Shown piece after piece: positions 6,699 through 13,936 of a DNA stretch of 21,767 nucleotides. The notes under the pieces were generated by a model. That model ran no database searches. It worked only from the letters and a program-made list of their open reading frames with translations, and was not told the origin of the DNA. Every line of letters starts with the position of its first letter. Position 1 is the stretch's first letter. The position numbers and the translations under genes are program-made. The DNA lies in assembly GCA_964636325.1 (NCBI GenBank), contig CAZWRV010000107.1, positions 1-21,767 of the forward strand, in the 5' to 3' direction. Source of the stretch: CAZWRV01 sp964636325. Its GTDB lineage: Bacteria > Verrucomicrobiota > Lentisphaeria > Victivallales > GWF2-50-93.

Positions 6699-8627
6699 AT
6701 GCCGGAAGAAGTGAGGGCCTTTACGGCCGAAGTCAAGCAGCTGCTCAACCTTATGATTCATTCGCTCTACTCCAACAGGGACATTTTCCTGAGGGAGCTG
6801 GTGGCCAACTCCGCGGACGCAATAGACAAGGCCAGGTTTCTGTCGCTGACCGTCCCCGAGGCCGCCGCAGACTGGGAGATCAGGGTTGAGCCGGACAAGA
6901 AGCGCGGAGTCCTGAAGATATCCGACAACGGCGTCGGCATGACCCGCGACGAGCTTGTTTCCGACATCGGCACGATAGCGAAGTCGGGCACGGCGGCCTT
7001 CCTCAAAGGCCTCAAGGACAAGGGCGGCGAAGGCGCCCCAGAGCTGATCGGCCAGTTCGGAGTGGGGTTCTACTCCGTCTTCATGGTCGCCGACAAGGTG
7101 ACGCTGTGCACGAAAAAGGCGGCATCGCCTGAACCGGCCGCCAGGTGGGAGTCGTCCGGAGAGGGCGAATATACGCTTTCGGAAGACCAGAAAAAGGAGC
7201 AGGGAACCGAAATATCCATCCACCTCAAACCGGAATGCAAGGAGTATCTCGAGGAATGGAAAATACGCGAGATCATCAAGAAATACTCGGACTTCATAGA
7301 GCACCCTATAAAGGTTCCGGTCCCGAAGGACGGCAAGGACGGCAGCAAGGGGACGGAGCTTTCCACGGTCAATTCGCAGAAGGCCCTTTGGCTGCGGAAA
7401 CCGAACGAGGTGACGGACGACGAATACGCGAGCTTCTACGGGCACCTTGCGCACTTCGACACGGAACCGCTGGCGCACATACATTTTTCCGCGGAGGGGA
7501 CCACCGAGTTCAAGGCGCTCATCTTCATCCCGTCCAAGGCCCCTTTCGACCTTTTCTACCCGGAGCAGAGAAGGAAGGGCGTCCAGCTCTACATACGCAG
7601 GGTCTTCATAACCGACGACTGCACCGTGCTGCTTCCGAACTATCTGCGATTCGTCAAGGGCGTTGTCGAGTCCAACGACCTGCCCCTCAACATCTCGAGG
7701 GAGATGCTCCAGCAGAATCCGAAGATCGAGAAAATCCAGAAGAACCTGGTCCGCAAGATTCTCGCCGAGCTCAAGTCCGTCATGGAGAAGAAGCCTGAAA
7801 AATACGCGTCCTTCCACAAGGAGTTCGGGAGGGTGCTCAAGGAGGGCATGCTCGTGGACGACTGGAGCGCCGACGGCAAGAAGCACGACGAAAAAAGCAG
7901 GGACGCCATCCAGGATCTGCTCCTGTTTGAAAGCCTGAACGGCGGGGAGGGGAAACTGATATCCTTCAAGGAATACTGCGAAAAAATGCCGTCCGGGCAG
8001 GCCGACATCTATTGCGCATCGGGCGAGAGCCGCGGCATCCTCGAGAAGTCCCCGCACACCGAGGCGGTCAGGGCGAAGGGATACGACGTCCTCCTGATGA
8101 CCGACCCCATCGACGAATGGGTGTTCTCCCGTATCCACGAATACAAGGGAAAGAAGATAAGGTTCACGGGCAAGGGCGACCTCGGACTTGAAAGGACCGA
8201 CGAGGAGAAGAAGGCGGAGGAGAAGGCCGTAAAAGAAGGCGCTCCGCTCCTGGAGGCGCTGAAGGAGAAGCTCAAGGACGACATCAAGGACGTCCGGTTC
8301 TCAAACCGCCTGACGGAAAGCCTCTGCTGCCTCGTGACCGAGGAGCACGGCATGAGCGTCCAGATGGAGAACCTCATGAAGGCGATGAACAAGGAGCTGC
8401 CCGCCATGAAGCGCATACTCGAAATAAACCCTGCCCACCCGCTTGTTGCGGCATTGAACTCGCTCAGGGCCAGGAAGCCGGATTCGCCGCTGCTTGCGGA
8501 CGCGGCCGAGCTGATCTACGGCGAGGCGCTCCTCGCGGAAGGCCTGCAGCTCAAGAATCCCGCGAAGTTCGCACGGGCCGTCGCCGAACTCATGACGTTC
8601 AAGGCCGAATCGGAAGCGGGGAAGTAG
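6699..8627 (+). CDS. htpG: Molecular chaperone HtpG (Hsp90)
   Basis: An ATP-dependent homodimeric cytosolic chaperone of 642 residues, full length for the family. The GHKL ATPase domain shows SNRDIFLRELVANSADA at 25-41 (Glu33 for hydrolysis, Asn37 for Mg), ISDNGVGM and IGQFGVGFYSVFMVADKV. The middle domain includes LNISREMLQQN, whose arginine senses the ATP phosphate. The C-terminal dimerisation domain ends in a short charged tail. The ATG at 6699 is preceded by GAGGTGA at good spacing. It diverges from the bitopic-pair operon and converges with ftsI, leaving 84 bp between stops. A tandem repeat upstream may be its control site. Confidence 0.97.
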   Translation: MPEEVRAFTAEVKQLLNLMIHSLYSNRDIFLRELVANSADAIDKARFLSLTVPEAAADWEIRVEPDKKRGVLKISDNGVGMTRDELVSDIGTIAKSGTAAFLKGLKDKGGEGAPELIGQFGVGFYSVFMVADKVTLCTKKAASPEPAARWESSGEGEYTLSEDQKKEQGTEISIHLKPECKEYLEEWKIREIIKKYSDFIEHPIKVPVPKDGKDGSKGTELSTVNSQKALWLRKPNEVTDDEYASFYGHLAHFDTEPLAHIHFSAEGTTEFKALIFIPSKAPFDLFYPEQRRKGVQLYIRRVFITDDCTVLLPNYLRFVKGVVESNDLPLNISREMLQQNPKIEKIQKNLVRKILAELKSVMEKKPEKYASFHKEFGRVLKEGMLVDDWSADGKKHDEKSRDAIQDLLLFESLNGGEGKLISFKEYCEKMPSGQADIYCASGESRGILEKSPHTEAVRAKGYDVLLMTDPIDEWVFSRIHEYKGKKIRFTGKGDLGLERTDEEKKAEEKAVKEGAPLLEALKEKLKDDIKDVRFSNRLTESLCCLVTEEHGMSVQMENLMKAMNKELPAMKRILEINPAHPLVAALNSLRARKPDSPLLADAAELIYGEALLAEGLQLKNPAKFARAVAELMTFKAESEAGK

Positions 8628-8629
8628 GG

Positions 8630-8700
8630 AGATGCCAGATTCCGGATGATCTCCGACAGGTCATGAACCTAAAGGAGTATAAATCCGACTTCCGGCATCT
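8630..8700. other. Convergent intergenic spacer with a long-loop inverted repeat
   Basis: The spacer between the htpG and ftsI stops contains AGATGCC (8630-8636) and its complement GGCATCT (8694-8700) separated by 57 nt. There is no T-run, so it is not a convincing intrinsic terminator in either direction. Confidence 0.25.
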
Positions 8701-8711
8701 GCCGCCGCGCC

Positions 8712-10505
8712 TCACCTTGAGTCGCTGACCTGCTTGGGTTCGAGCTCCTCCGGATACTGGGGCGGGACGTTGAGGTAGCGGAGCGTCTTTTCCGCGATCC
8801 TGCTGAATGTGGGCGCAGAGACGACGCCGCCGTAGTGGGAGCCCTGAGGCTCGTCGGCCATCACAAGCATGACGAACCTCGGGTTGTCCGCGGGGACGAA
8901 ACCGACGAAGGTGGAGTTGAAGCAGCTTGATGAGTATTCGCCGTCGACCCATTTCTGGGAGGTTCCGGTCTTTCCTGCGACGTCGTATCCCTTCACCGCG
9001 GCCTTGATGGCGGTGCCGCCCTTCCTGGTCGTGAGCTTGAGCATGTCGAGGATCTTCTTGTAGGTTCCGTCGTTGGCGAAGACCTTTGTTCCGGGATCCG
9101 GCTTCTTGTAGACTATCTCCCCTGTCTCGGGGTTCTCCTCCCTGTCGATCAGCCTTATTTTCACCAGCGTGCCGCCGTTGGCCAGCGCGCAGTAGGCGCG
9201 CACCAGCTGGAGGGGCGAGCACGATATGCCCTGGCCGATGGGAAAGCGGGTGATGGAGAGCTTGTCCCACTTGGCCAGGCGCCTGAACTGCCCTGTCGCC
9301 TCCGGCTGGATGGGGATGCCGGTGCCCTGCCCGAAGCCGAAGCGCCGGAGCGTCTGGTAGAGGCGCTTCTCCCCAAGCTTTATTGAGATCTTGGCCGTGC
9401 CTATGTTGCTTGAGACCTTTATGATTTCCGACACCGTGAGTATGCCGTAGGGGTGCGCGTCCCTGAGGAGCTTGCCGGCATAGAACCAGTGCCCCTTCTC
9501 GCAGTCGAAGGAGGTGGACGGCGCGACCACCCCACAGTCCAGGGCGCCGGAGATCGCGAAGGGCTTCATCGTGGAGCCGGGCTCGAAGACGTCGGTCAGC
9601 ACCCTGTCCCTCCACTTTTCCGGAGTTATGCTGTCCCTGTCGTTGGGGTCGAAGGTCGGCCTCTGCGCTATGGCGAGGATGTTCCCGGTGAACGGGTCGA
9701 CCATGATCACGTATGCGGCCTTCGGCCTGTATTCCTTCATGAGTCCGTCGAGCTCCTCCTCCACAATCGTCTGTATCGGCTCGGAAATCGTGAGGAAGAC
9801 GTTGTTGCCGTCCCGTTCCGGCCCCGCGATCCTGGTGCCGTATGCGAACGGGATTCCTTTCCTGTCATGCTCGAAGATGGAGGACGCCTCCGTGGGGGTG
9901 GCGTCCTTGTCCACTACCTTCTCTATGCCGAGAACCGGCCTGAGCTCGTCCCCGCTCACGGTCATGATGCCCAGGATGTTCGCGAGCATCTCGGCCTTGG
10001 GGTAGAAGCGCTTGGACTTCTCCACCAGGGAGACGCCCTTCATCTTCTTCTCCTCCATCTCCTGCTTGATGAGGTTGCCCAAGGGGAGGTCCACGTTCCG
10101 CTTTATGACGGAGTATTTGATCTCTGTGTCGCCGCGTTTCTTGACCGCGAGCCTCCTGTATATTTCGAACGGCGGAATCTTGAGCTTGTCCGCCAGATAA
10201 AACGCGGTCTCCCTGCACTTGGCCACGTCGCCGGCGAGGGACGGATCCGCAATGACGTCCACGCAGGGGATGTTGCCAGCGAGCAGGTGGCCCTCGACGT
10301 CGTATATCTTGCCGCGTTCGCCCTTTTTGATCTTCTTGGTAGTGTAGACGCTCTTCGCCTCCCCGTAGAGCTCGTCGTGCCTCACAACCTGCACCCAGTA
10401 GAGCCTGGCGGCGATCACGAGGAAGAGCGACGCGAAGACGGCGCCCGACAAGGACATCCTTATTATGAAGCTGACTCTTGCCATGCGGCCCCTGAGCTGT
10501 AGCAT
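8712..10505 (-). CDS. ftsI: Septal peptidoglycan transpeptidase FtsI (PBP3 type)
   Basis: A class B penicillin-binding protein that crosslinks septal peptidoglycan in the periplasm. One N-terminal membrane anchor lies at about 12-33, followed by the pedestal domain with GERGKIYDVEG (62-72), the family's RGxIxDxxG motif. The transpeptidase domain has all three active-site motifs: STMK at 311-314 (acylated Ser311), SSN at 365-367 and KTGT at 512-515. There is no C-terminal PASTA domain, so it is FtsI rather than SpoVD/Pbp2x type. The length of 597 is normal. The start is at 10505 (MLQLRGR) or at the ATG at 10484 (MARVSF). It is the last gene of the dcw cluster here, 42 nt after ftsL; no murE or murF follows. 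Confidence 0.95.
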   Translation of the reverse strand: MLQLRGRMARVSFIIRMSLSGAVFASLFLVIAARLYWVQVVRHDELYGEAKSVYTTKKIKKGERGKIYDVEGHLLAGNIPCVDVIADPSLAGDVAKCRETAFYLADKLKIPPFEIYRRLAVKKRGDTEIKYSVIKRNVDLPLGNLIKQEMEEKKMKGVSLVEKSKRFYPKAEMLANILGIMTVSGDELRPVLGIEKVVDKDATPTEASSIFEHDRKGIPFAYGTRIAGPERDGNNVFLTISEPIQTIVEEELDGLMKEYRPKAAYVIMVDPFTGNILAIAQRPTFDPNDRDSITPEKWRDRVLTDVFEPGSTMKPFAISGALDCGVVAPSTSFDCEKGHWFYAGKLLRDAHPYGILTVSEIIKVSSNIGTAKISIKLGEKRLYQTLRRFGFGQGTGIPIQPEATGQFRRLAKWDKLSITRFPIGQGISCSPLQLVRAYCALANGGTLVKIRLIDREENPETGEIVYKKPDPGTKVFANDGTYKKILDMLKLTTRKGGTAIKAAVKGYDVAGKTGTSQKWVDGEYSSSCFNSTFVGFVPADNPRFVMLVMADEPQGSHYGGVVSAPTFSRIAEKTLRYLNVPPQYPEELEPKQVSDSR

Positions 10506-10547
10506 TAAGCGTTATTGGATTGCGGGCTGAGCCCCCATAAGAGACAA

Positions 10548-10961
10548 CTATGTCTGCTTGAGGTTCGCCCTGCTCCTGGCTATCTTTTCCGGCATCTCCC
10601 TTGTCCTGTCGGGGGAGTCCAGCCTCCTTATCTGGCCGGGCGCGGGAAACTGCAGGTCCAGCTTGAACTGCTTTATCTTCGCGAGTATCATTTTCCCGCA
10701 GCTCTTCTCGATCTGCATGTTGTAGTTGGCGATCTCGCGCTCGAGCTTGTGCGTTTCGATCTGTATATTGGTCGCCTTCTTGTTCAGCTTTGCCGTCTCG
10801 CTCATCAGTACGACCTTGCCGACGGCGACGCCGAACAGAAGGCACAGGGGCAGGGATAGCTTCAGCACGGTCAGGATGAAGCCGAGCCCCTCTCCGCCCT
10901 TCTGCGAAACCTTCCTGCGCCTTTTCGAACCGGAGCTGCCCCCCTGCACGCTGATCGTCAT
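10548..10961 (-). CDS. ftsL: FtsL-like divisome protein
   Basis: A small bitopic protein of 137 residues between rsmH and ftsI, the standard place for ftsL. It has a basic cytosolic N-terminus (GSKRRRKVSQKGG), one membrane span at about 28-53 and a short coiled coil at about 55-90 (ETAKLNKKATNIQIETHKLE). A less ordered tail containing FPAPGQIRRL follows. FtsL sequences are poorly conserved, so position and architecture carry the call. In known divisomes it forms a complex with FtsB and FtsQ and activates FtsW/FtsI. The start lies 2 nt after the rsmH stop, consistent with co-translation. Confidence 0.8.
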   Translation of the reverse strand: MTISVQGGSSGSKRRRKVSQKGGEGLGFILTVLKLSLPLCLLFGVAVGKVVLMSETAKLNKKATNIQIETHKLEREIANYNMQIEKSCGKMILAKIKQFKLDLQFPAPGQIRRLDSPDRTREMPEKIARSRANLKQT

Positions 10962-10963
10962 TT

Positions 10964-11938
10964 TTAACTCCCGTTTCCCTGTATTTTTTCCGCGGCCCTG
11001 AGCTTGGCCGCAACCGACCTCCTGTTGCGCAGCCTCTCCTCCGGACCGGCTTCGACCGGCTTCCTGGTCAGTACATTCAGGCTTCTCCTATGGCTGCATA
11101 CGCAGACCGGAATTTCCGGCGGGCATATGCAGTCCCTTGACTCCCTCGCGAAAAACTGTTTTACAATCCTGTCCTCCAGCGAATGGAAGCTTATCACCGC
11201 CATCCTACCGCCCGGAGCAAGCACCTTGCGCACCGCCTCCAGCCCCTTGCGCAGCTCATCAAGCTCTCCGTTGACCGCTATCCTCAGCGCCTGGAAGCAG
11301 AGCGTCGCCGCCTGCAGCCCCGGACGCCTCCTGGGGCCGAGAAGTCCGTTGCAGAACTCCGCGAACTCCAGCGTACCGAACCAGGGTTTCGACCTTCTCC
11401 TCTCGACCACGGCCCCGGCGAGCCTGCGCGCCTCCCTTATCTCACCGTATTCCCTGAAAATCCTTGCCAGCTCCTCCTCGCTCTCGCCGTTTAAAATACG
11501 GCTGGCGGTCCTGCCTTCCTGACTGTCCATCCTCATGTCCAAGGGCCCGTCCAGCCTGTGCGAGAATCCCCGGCCTGGAGTGTCAAGCTGAACCGAGGAG
11601 ACTCCGACATCCAGCAGAACCGCATCGGCCGAAAGCCACCCGATCCCGGCCGCGTGCTCCGCAAGACCGCTGAACCTGCCCTTCACGAGACGGACACGGT
11701 CCTCCGCAAACTTCAACACCTCCTTTGCTTTTTTGATTGACTCTTCATCTCTGTCTATCCCAAGCAGGACCGCCTGCGTATTCTTCCTCAGTATCCTCTC
11801 GCTGTGCCCGCCGCACCCCAATGTGCCGTCAATCACCTTTAGCGGCCTGTCCGCCGGAACCAGCAGCTCCAGCACCTCATCCGCCAGCACGGGCACATGC
11901 CCGGCCGTCCCCGCCGCCGTCCAGTCGCCGGCCTCCAT
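10964..11938 (-). CDS. rsmH: 16S rRNA (cytosine1402-N4)-methyltransferase RsmH
   Basis: Methylates N4 of C1402 in the 16S decoding centre using S-adenosylmethionine. The 324 residues include HVPVL at 14-18, the SAM-binding loop DGTLGCGGHS at 37-46, the acidic GIDRD at 60-64 and LLDVGVSSVQLD. Also present are GFSHRLDGPLDMRMD, LRIAVNGELDEL and ISFHSLEDRIVKQFF, all diagnostic of RsmH/MraW. It starts 3 nt after the mraZ stop and ends 2 nt before ftsL, so it is embedded in the dcw operon. Confidence 0.97.
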   Translation of the reverse strand: MEAGDWTAAGTAGHVPVLADEVLELLVPADRPLKVIDGTLGCGGHSERILRKNTQAVLLGIDRDEESIKKAKEVLKFAEDRVRLVKGRFSGLAEHAAGIGWLSADAVLLDVGVSSVQLDTPGRGFSHRLDGPLDMRMDSQEGRTASRILNGESEEELARIFREYGEIREARRLAGAVVERRRSKPWFGTLEFAEFCNGLLGPRRRPGLQAATLCFQALRIAVNGELDELRKGLEAVRKVLAPGGRMAVISFHSLEDRIVKQFFARESRDCICPPEIPVCVCSHRRSLNVLTRKPVEAGPEERLRNRRSVAAKLRAAEKIQGNGS

Positions 11939-11941
11939 CCG

Positions 11942-12451
11942 TCACTTCCCTTCAAGCCTGCCCTTGATCATGCTCATGAGATCGTCCTGCCTCTCCGTTA
12001 TCTTCTTGACCCCGTCGAGCATCTCGTCGTTGCTCTTCTTCTCCTTCTCCCAGCGGTCCGGCGCGCATATGTGGGCCCTTGCGACCGCGCCTACCAGCAT
12101 CGCCGAGTCCTTCAGCCCCGCGTGATCCATCAGCTCCTGCGTCAGGGCTATCCGCCCCTGGCTGTCGCAGACGCATTCCTCCGACTGAGAACCCAGCAGC
12201 TCGAGCGCCTCCTCCGTGTCCGCTTCCGCGAAGGAGCTTTTCCTCGCTTTTTCTATGAACCAGAGGAAATCTTCGAAAGGGATAAGATGCAGCCTGGAGT
12301 TCCTTCCGGGGACGACGATGAACCTGTCCCCGGCCTTCTTCGACCTCCAGCCGCTCGGTATGGCGAGGCGCCTCTGCCCGTCGATGCTGTGCAGGTACTT
12401 CCCGAGGAAAATCCCCTCTTTGACCTCCTTTTTCTCTACTTTTCTCGCCAT
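11942..12451 (-). CDS. mraZ: Transcriptional regulator MraZ
   Basis: A double AbrB-fold DNA-binding protein (169 residues) that represses its own dcw operon in characterised bacteria. Two DxxxR-type motifs are visible: DGQRRLAIP at 24-32 and DSQGRIAL at 96-103, each followed by the expected helix (ELMDHAGL). A charged helical tail (residues ~132-169) is longer than usual. It is the first gene of mraZ-rsmH-ftsL-ftsI. The ATG at 12451 is immediately preceded by the operator repeats, the last of which also supplies AGGTG as ribosome-binding site. Confidence 0.96.
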   Translation of the reverse strand: MARKVEKKEVKEGIFLGKYLHSIDGQRRLAIPSGWRSKKAGDRFIVVPGRNSRLHLIPFEDFLWFIEKARKSSFAEADTEEALELLGSQSEECVCDSQGRIALTQELMDHAGLKDSAMLVGAVARAHICAPDRWEKEKKSNDEMLDGVKKITERQDDLMSMIKGRLEGK

Positions 12452-12480
12452 TTTACACCTAAAAGCCCCTATTTGCCCCT
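12452..12480 (-). promoter_or_regulatory. MraZ box: three 10-bp-phased direct repeats
   Basis: Read on the minus strand the three repeats are AGGGGCAAAT (12480-12471), AGGGGCTTTT (12470-12461) and AGGTGTAAAA (12460-12451), in exact 10-bp register and ending at the mraZ start codon. Known MraZ operators are short G-rich repeats on a 10-bp period just before mraZ. These overlap the predicted transcription start and the ribosome-binding site, fitting autorepression. Confidence 0.8.
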
Positions 12481-12481
12481 A

Positions 12482-12511
12482 AAAATACACGGCATCCCCC
12501 TTTCTTGTCAA
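12482..12511 (-). promoter_or_regulatory. dcw operon promoter
   Basis: A consensus -35 TTGACA (12511-12506), an 18-bp spacer and -10 TATTTT (12487-12482) on the minus strand. An A/T-rich block upstream (about 12518-12540, with AAATATTT twice) resembles an UP element. The predicted start near 12475 gives a leader of about 25 nt that lies almost wholly within the MraZ repeats. Confidence 0.75.
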
Positions 12512-12541
12512 GCGGGGAAAAAATATTTCTTGAAAATATTT

Positions 12542-12562
12542 GGCTTGGCTGTTGCCAAAGCC
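12542..12562. repeat. Hairpin upstream of the dcw promoter
   Basis: GGCTTGGC (12542-12549) pairs with GCCAAAGCC (12554-12562) around the loop TGTT, with one bulged A. It marks the start of the inverted-repeat-rich intergenic stretch. Confidence 0.5.
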
Positions 12563-12617
12563 AGGAAGGCAAGGCTCTGCACGGCCTGAAACGCGGCATA
12601 ATATCCTAATGGCCGCA

Positions 12618-12715
12618 GTTGGCCGCATTCGCCGTAGCTACCAGGCGGCAAGACGCAGCTGTGGTGACCACTGCAAGTTGCAGCTAACGAAGTAGATATG
12701 GCGAATGCGGCCAAC
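12618..12715. repeat. 16-bp perfect inverted repeat with inner stem
   Basis: GTTGGCCGCATTCGCC (12618-12633) is perfectly complementary to GGCGAATGCGGCCAAC (12700-12715); one G-T pair and two more pairs extend the stem inwards to 19. The 66-nt interior contains GTGGTGACCAC (12661-12671), itself palindromic, flanked by AGCTG and CAGCT. As RNA this would be a long branched hairpin. It fits neither a tRNA nor the usual integron attC core motifs. Confidence 0.75.
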
Positions 12716-12743
12716 CCTCCCGGGTTGAAAATATGCCGAAACT

Positions 12744-12793
12744 GGCTTTCACTCATTGGGTGAAAGCCTCTAGGTTTTTTCCTGCGGGAAAAA
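12744..12793 (+). repeat. Two adjacent hairpins, the first terminator-like
   Basis: GGCTTTCAC (12744-12752) pairs perfectly with GTGAAAGCC (12760-12768) around a 7-nt loop. Six T follow at 12775-12780 after a short gap, resembling an intrinsic terminator on the plus strand. Directly after it, TTTTTCC (12776-12782) pairs with GGAAAAA (12787-12793) around TGCG. No plus-strand gene precedes them, so a terminated small RNA is conceivable but unproven. Confidence 0.5.
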
Positions 12794-12797
12794 TGCG

Positions 12798-12938
12798 CCC
12801 TTACGGCGCGCAGGTAGCTTGCGCGCGCCGCGCGCAAAGGGCAAACTCTGCATACGAGTAATGCTGTGTTATGTTGCTTGCGCGCGGCGCGCGCAAACTA
12901 CTTTTGGTAAAAACGTTTTCCAAGTCGCGCCGTAAGGG
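12798..12938. repeat. Nested inverted repeats with two 19-bp GC palindromes
   Basis: The outer arms are CCCTTACGGCGCG (12798-12810) and its perfect complement CGCGCCGTAAGGG (12926-12938). Inside are TTGCGCGCGCCGCGCGCAA (12819-12837) and its exact reverse complement (12878-12896), each a 9-bp palindrome around one central base. AAAACGTTTT (12910-12919) is also palindromic. The two halves carry the same modules in the same order but with different spacers, as in paired REP-type units. Confidence 0.75.
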
Positions 12939-13183
12939 ACTAAATATGTAAATGCCTTATTATGAGAGTGTTAATTTATAAAGCATATTTTCAACTGCGG
13001 CAATTAGGTTCAAAGCATGGAGCATGACAGATGCGGCGCTGCCGCTTTACCCGACCGACTTGAGCCATGCAAAATCCCGAGGCCGCAGGCGCTCGCGGAG
13101 AGGAGCGCATCCGACGAGCGAGAGAGGTCACTTAAATCCAAAATACGGTAACCGTTAAGCTGGGTGTTTTCCGAGGCTGCCGG
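12939..13183. other. Non-coding stretch with minor hairpins
   Basis: No credible gene is seen; the short open frames here are out of register with any recognisable protein. Two short GC hairpins are visible: GCGGC/GCCGC around GCT at about 13032-13044, and GCGCTC/GAGCGC at 13089-13094 and 13103-13108. It continues the accessory intergenic region between the inverted repeats and the RAYT-like gene. Confidence 0.5.
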
Positions 13184-13657
13184 TCAGATGTTTCTTGAAA
13201 TTGACCGAGCCCATCTTCTTGATGCGAACAGCGCCCATGCGCCAGGAAGCCCCGTGATTTTGCACCTGCGCATTTCGCGCATCTTGTCGGGCAGCATCGC
13301 CGCGATTTTCTCGACCTCCTCCCTTCCGCCGACGGCGAACGCTCCGAAGGGGAAGATATCGGCGTCAGCGTCATCTTCCAGCATTGACTCCACGATCCGC
13401 AGGTGCCGCCTGGAGAGGTCGGCGGGATCGTCTGCGCCCGCGATGCCGCAAAGACGCTTCCTGTCTATAATGAGGAACAGCTCCCCCGGCAGGATGCAAT
13501 AATTCAGGACTGCCGTCTTCCGCCTCGCGGCGGCGAGCCTCAGGGCCTCCCGTGCCTCCTTCCTTTCCTGTCCGAACCTGAATATTCCCGCCGTCCGCAG
13601 CGCCGCGCCCCGCAGCAGCCTGCAGAACTTTTTCCCCGCCTCCGCATTTTCCCTCAT
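13184..13657 (-). CDS. Diverged REP-associated (Y1/IS200-like) transposase-like protein lacking the HUH motif
   Basis: 157 residues from the ATG at 13657; upstream alternatives are non-ATG and overlap the next gene's start region. VLNYCILPGELFLII at 50-64 lines up with the conserved VLTYCxMSNHFHLLV-like strand of REP-associated tyrosine transposases, but the catalytic His-x-His is replaced (GELF). FGAFAVGGREEVEKI at 104-118 lines up with the C-terminal GxAIGSREFV-type motif, and a final ALFASRRW resembles the terminal L..LR. Usual relatives exceed 200 residues, so this one is shortened at the N-terminus. An intact frame without HUH suggests either a decaying transposase or one kept for DNA binding. 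Palindromic repeats lie directly downstream. The assignment rests on motif recall without an alignment. Confidence 0.5.
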   Translation of the reverse strand: MRENAEAGKKFCRLLRGAALRTAGIFRFGQERKEAREALRLAAARRKTAVLNYCILPGELFLIIDRKRLCGIAGADDPADLSRRHLRIVESMLEDDADADIFPFGAFAVGGREEVEKIAAMLPDKMREMRRCKITGLPGAWALFASRRWARSISRNI

Positions 13658-13693
13658 TTTTTTTCTTTCCGCCCTTGATTTTCCGATATTAGC

Positions 13694-13707
13694 TAGTTGA
13701 TTAACTA
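13694..13707. promoter_or_regulatory. Possible operator between divergent genes
   Basis: TAGTT-GATT-AACTA forms a short inverted repeat in the AT-rich spacer between the RAYT-like gene and the AbrB-like gene, overlapping a TATAAA that could be a -10 box for the plus-strand gene. It is a plausible site for the AbrB-like product, without further support. Confidence 0.3.
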
Positions 13708-13738
13708 TAAATAACAATTGAAGAAAGGAGGATGTCAA

Positions 13739-13936
13739 GTGGGCTTCAAGACAAAAATCCAGCTTATCAGCCGGAGGAGCGGCTACGACCAGTGGTTCGT
13801 GAACTTCCCTTCGGCCTGCGCGCAGATGATGGGCTTCAGGAAGGGCGAGGTCGCGGAATGGGAGGTCGACGCCAAGGGGAGCCTCATGCTGAAACGGGAA
13901 CGGGATGCCGGAAAAGCCAAGAAGAGGAAAGCCTGA
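13739..13936 (+). CDS. Small AbrB/SpoVT-like protein of an IS66-type element
   Basis: 65 residues starting at GTG 13739, chosen because AAGGAGG (13725-13731) lies 7 nt upstream. The sequence carries one swapped-hairpin AbrB-like unit: a short strand (KIQLISRR), then WFVNFPSACAQMMGFRKGE, then VAEWEVDAKGSLMLKRE, followed by a Lys/Arg tail. The same pattern (V-x-hydrophobic-P, a Gly turn, V-E/K-W-E, x-G-x-L-x-L) appears twice in the gene at 15992-16363. It overlaps the transposase start at 13905 by 32 nt in another frame, so it is a genuine element partner, probably a DNA-binding regulator of transposition. That role is inference. Confidence 0.75.
   Translation: MGFKTKIQLISRRSGYDQWFVNFPSACAQMMGFRKGEVAEWEVDAKGSLMLKRERDAGKAKKRKA

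Noticed and set aside
6663..8138. Long minus-strand open frame opposite htpG
   Set aside because: Antisense shadow of a clear Hsp90 gene; low-complexity composition and no ribosome-binding site that makes sense.
9453..10502. Plus-strand open frame opposite ftsI
   Set aside because: Antisense shadow; the transpeptidase motifs are all in the minus frame.
12618..12715. Integron attC site or tRNA-like element
   Set aside because: The stem ends GTTGGCC and GGCCAAC do not meet the GTTRRRY / RYYYAAC core rules, no integrase is nearby, and no cloverleaf with a TTCRA arm can be drawn.
12508..12837. Minus-strand 109-aa frame upstream of mraZ
   Set aside because: It spans several inverted repeats and the dcw promoter, its start lies in a GC palindrome, and the protein resembles nothing.
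12798..12938. CRISPR array
   Set aside because: Only two copies of the GC palindrome, in opposite orientation, with no regular spacers and no cas genes.
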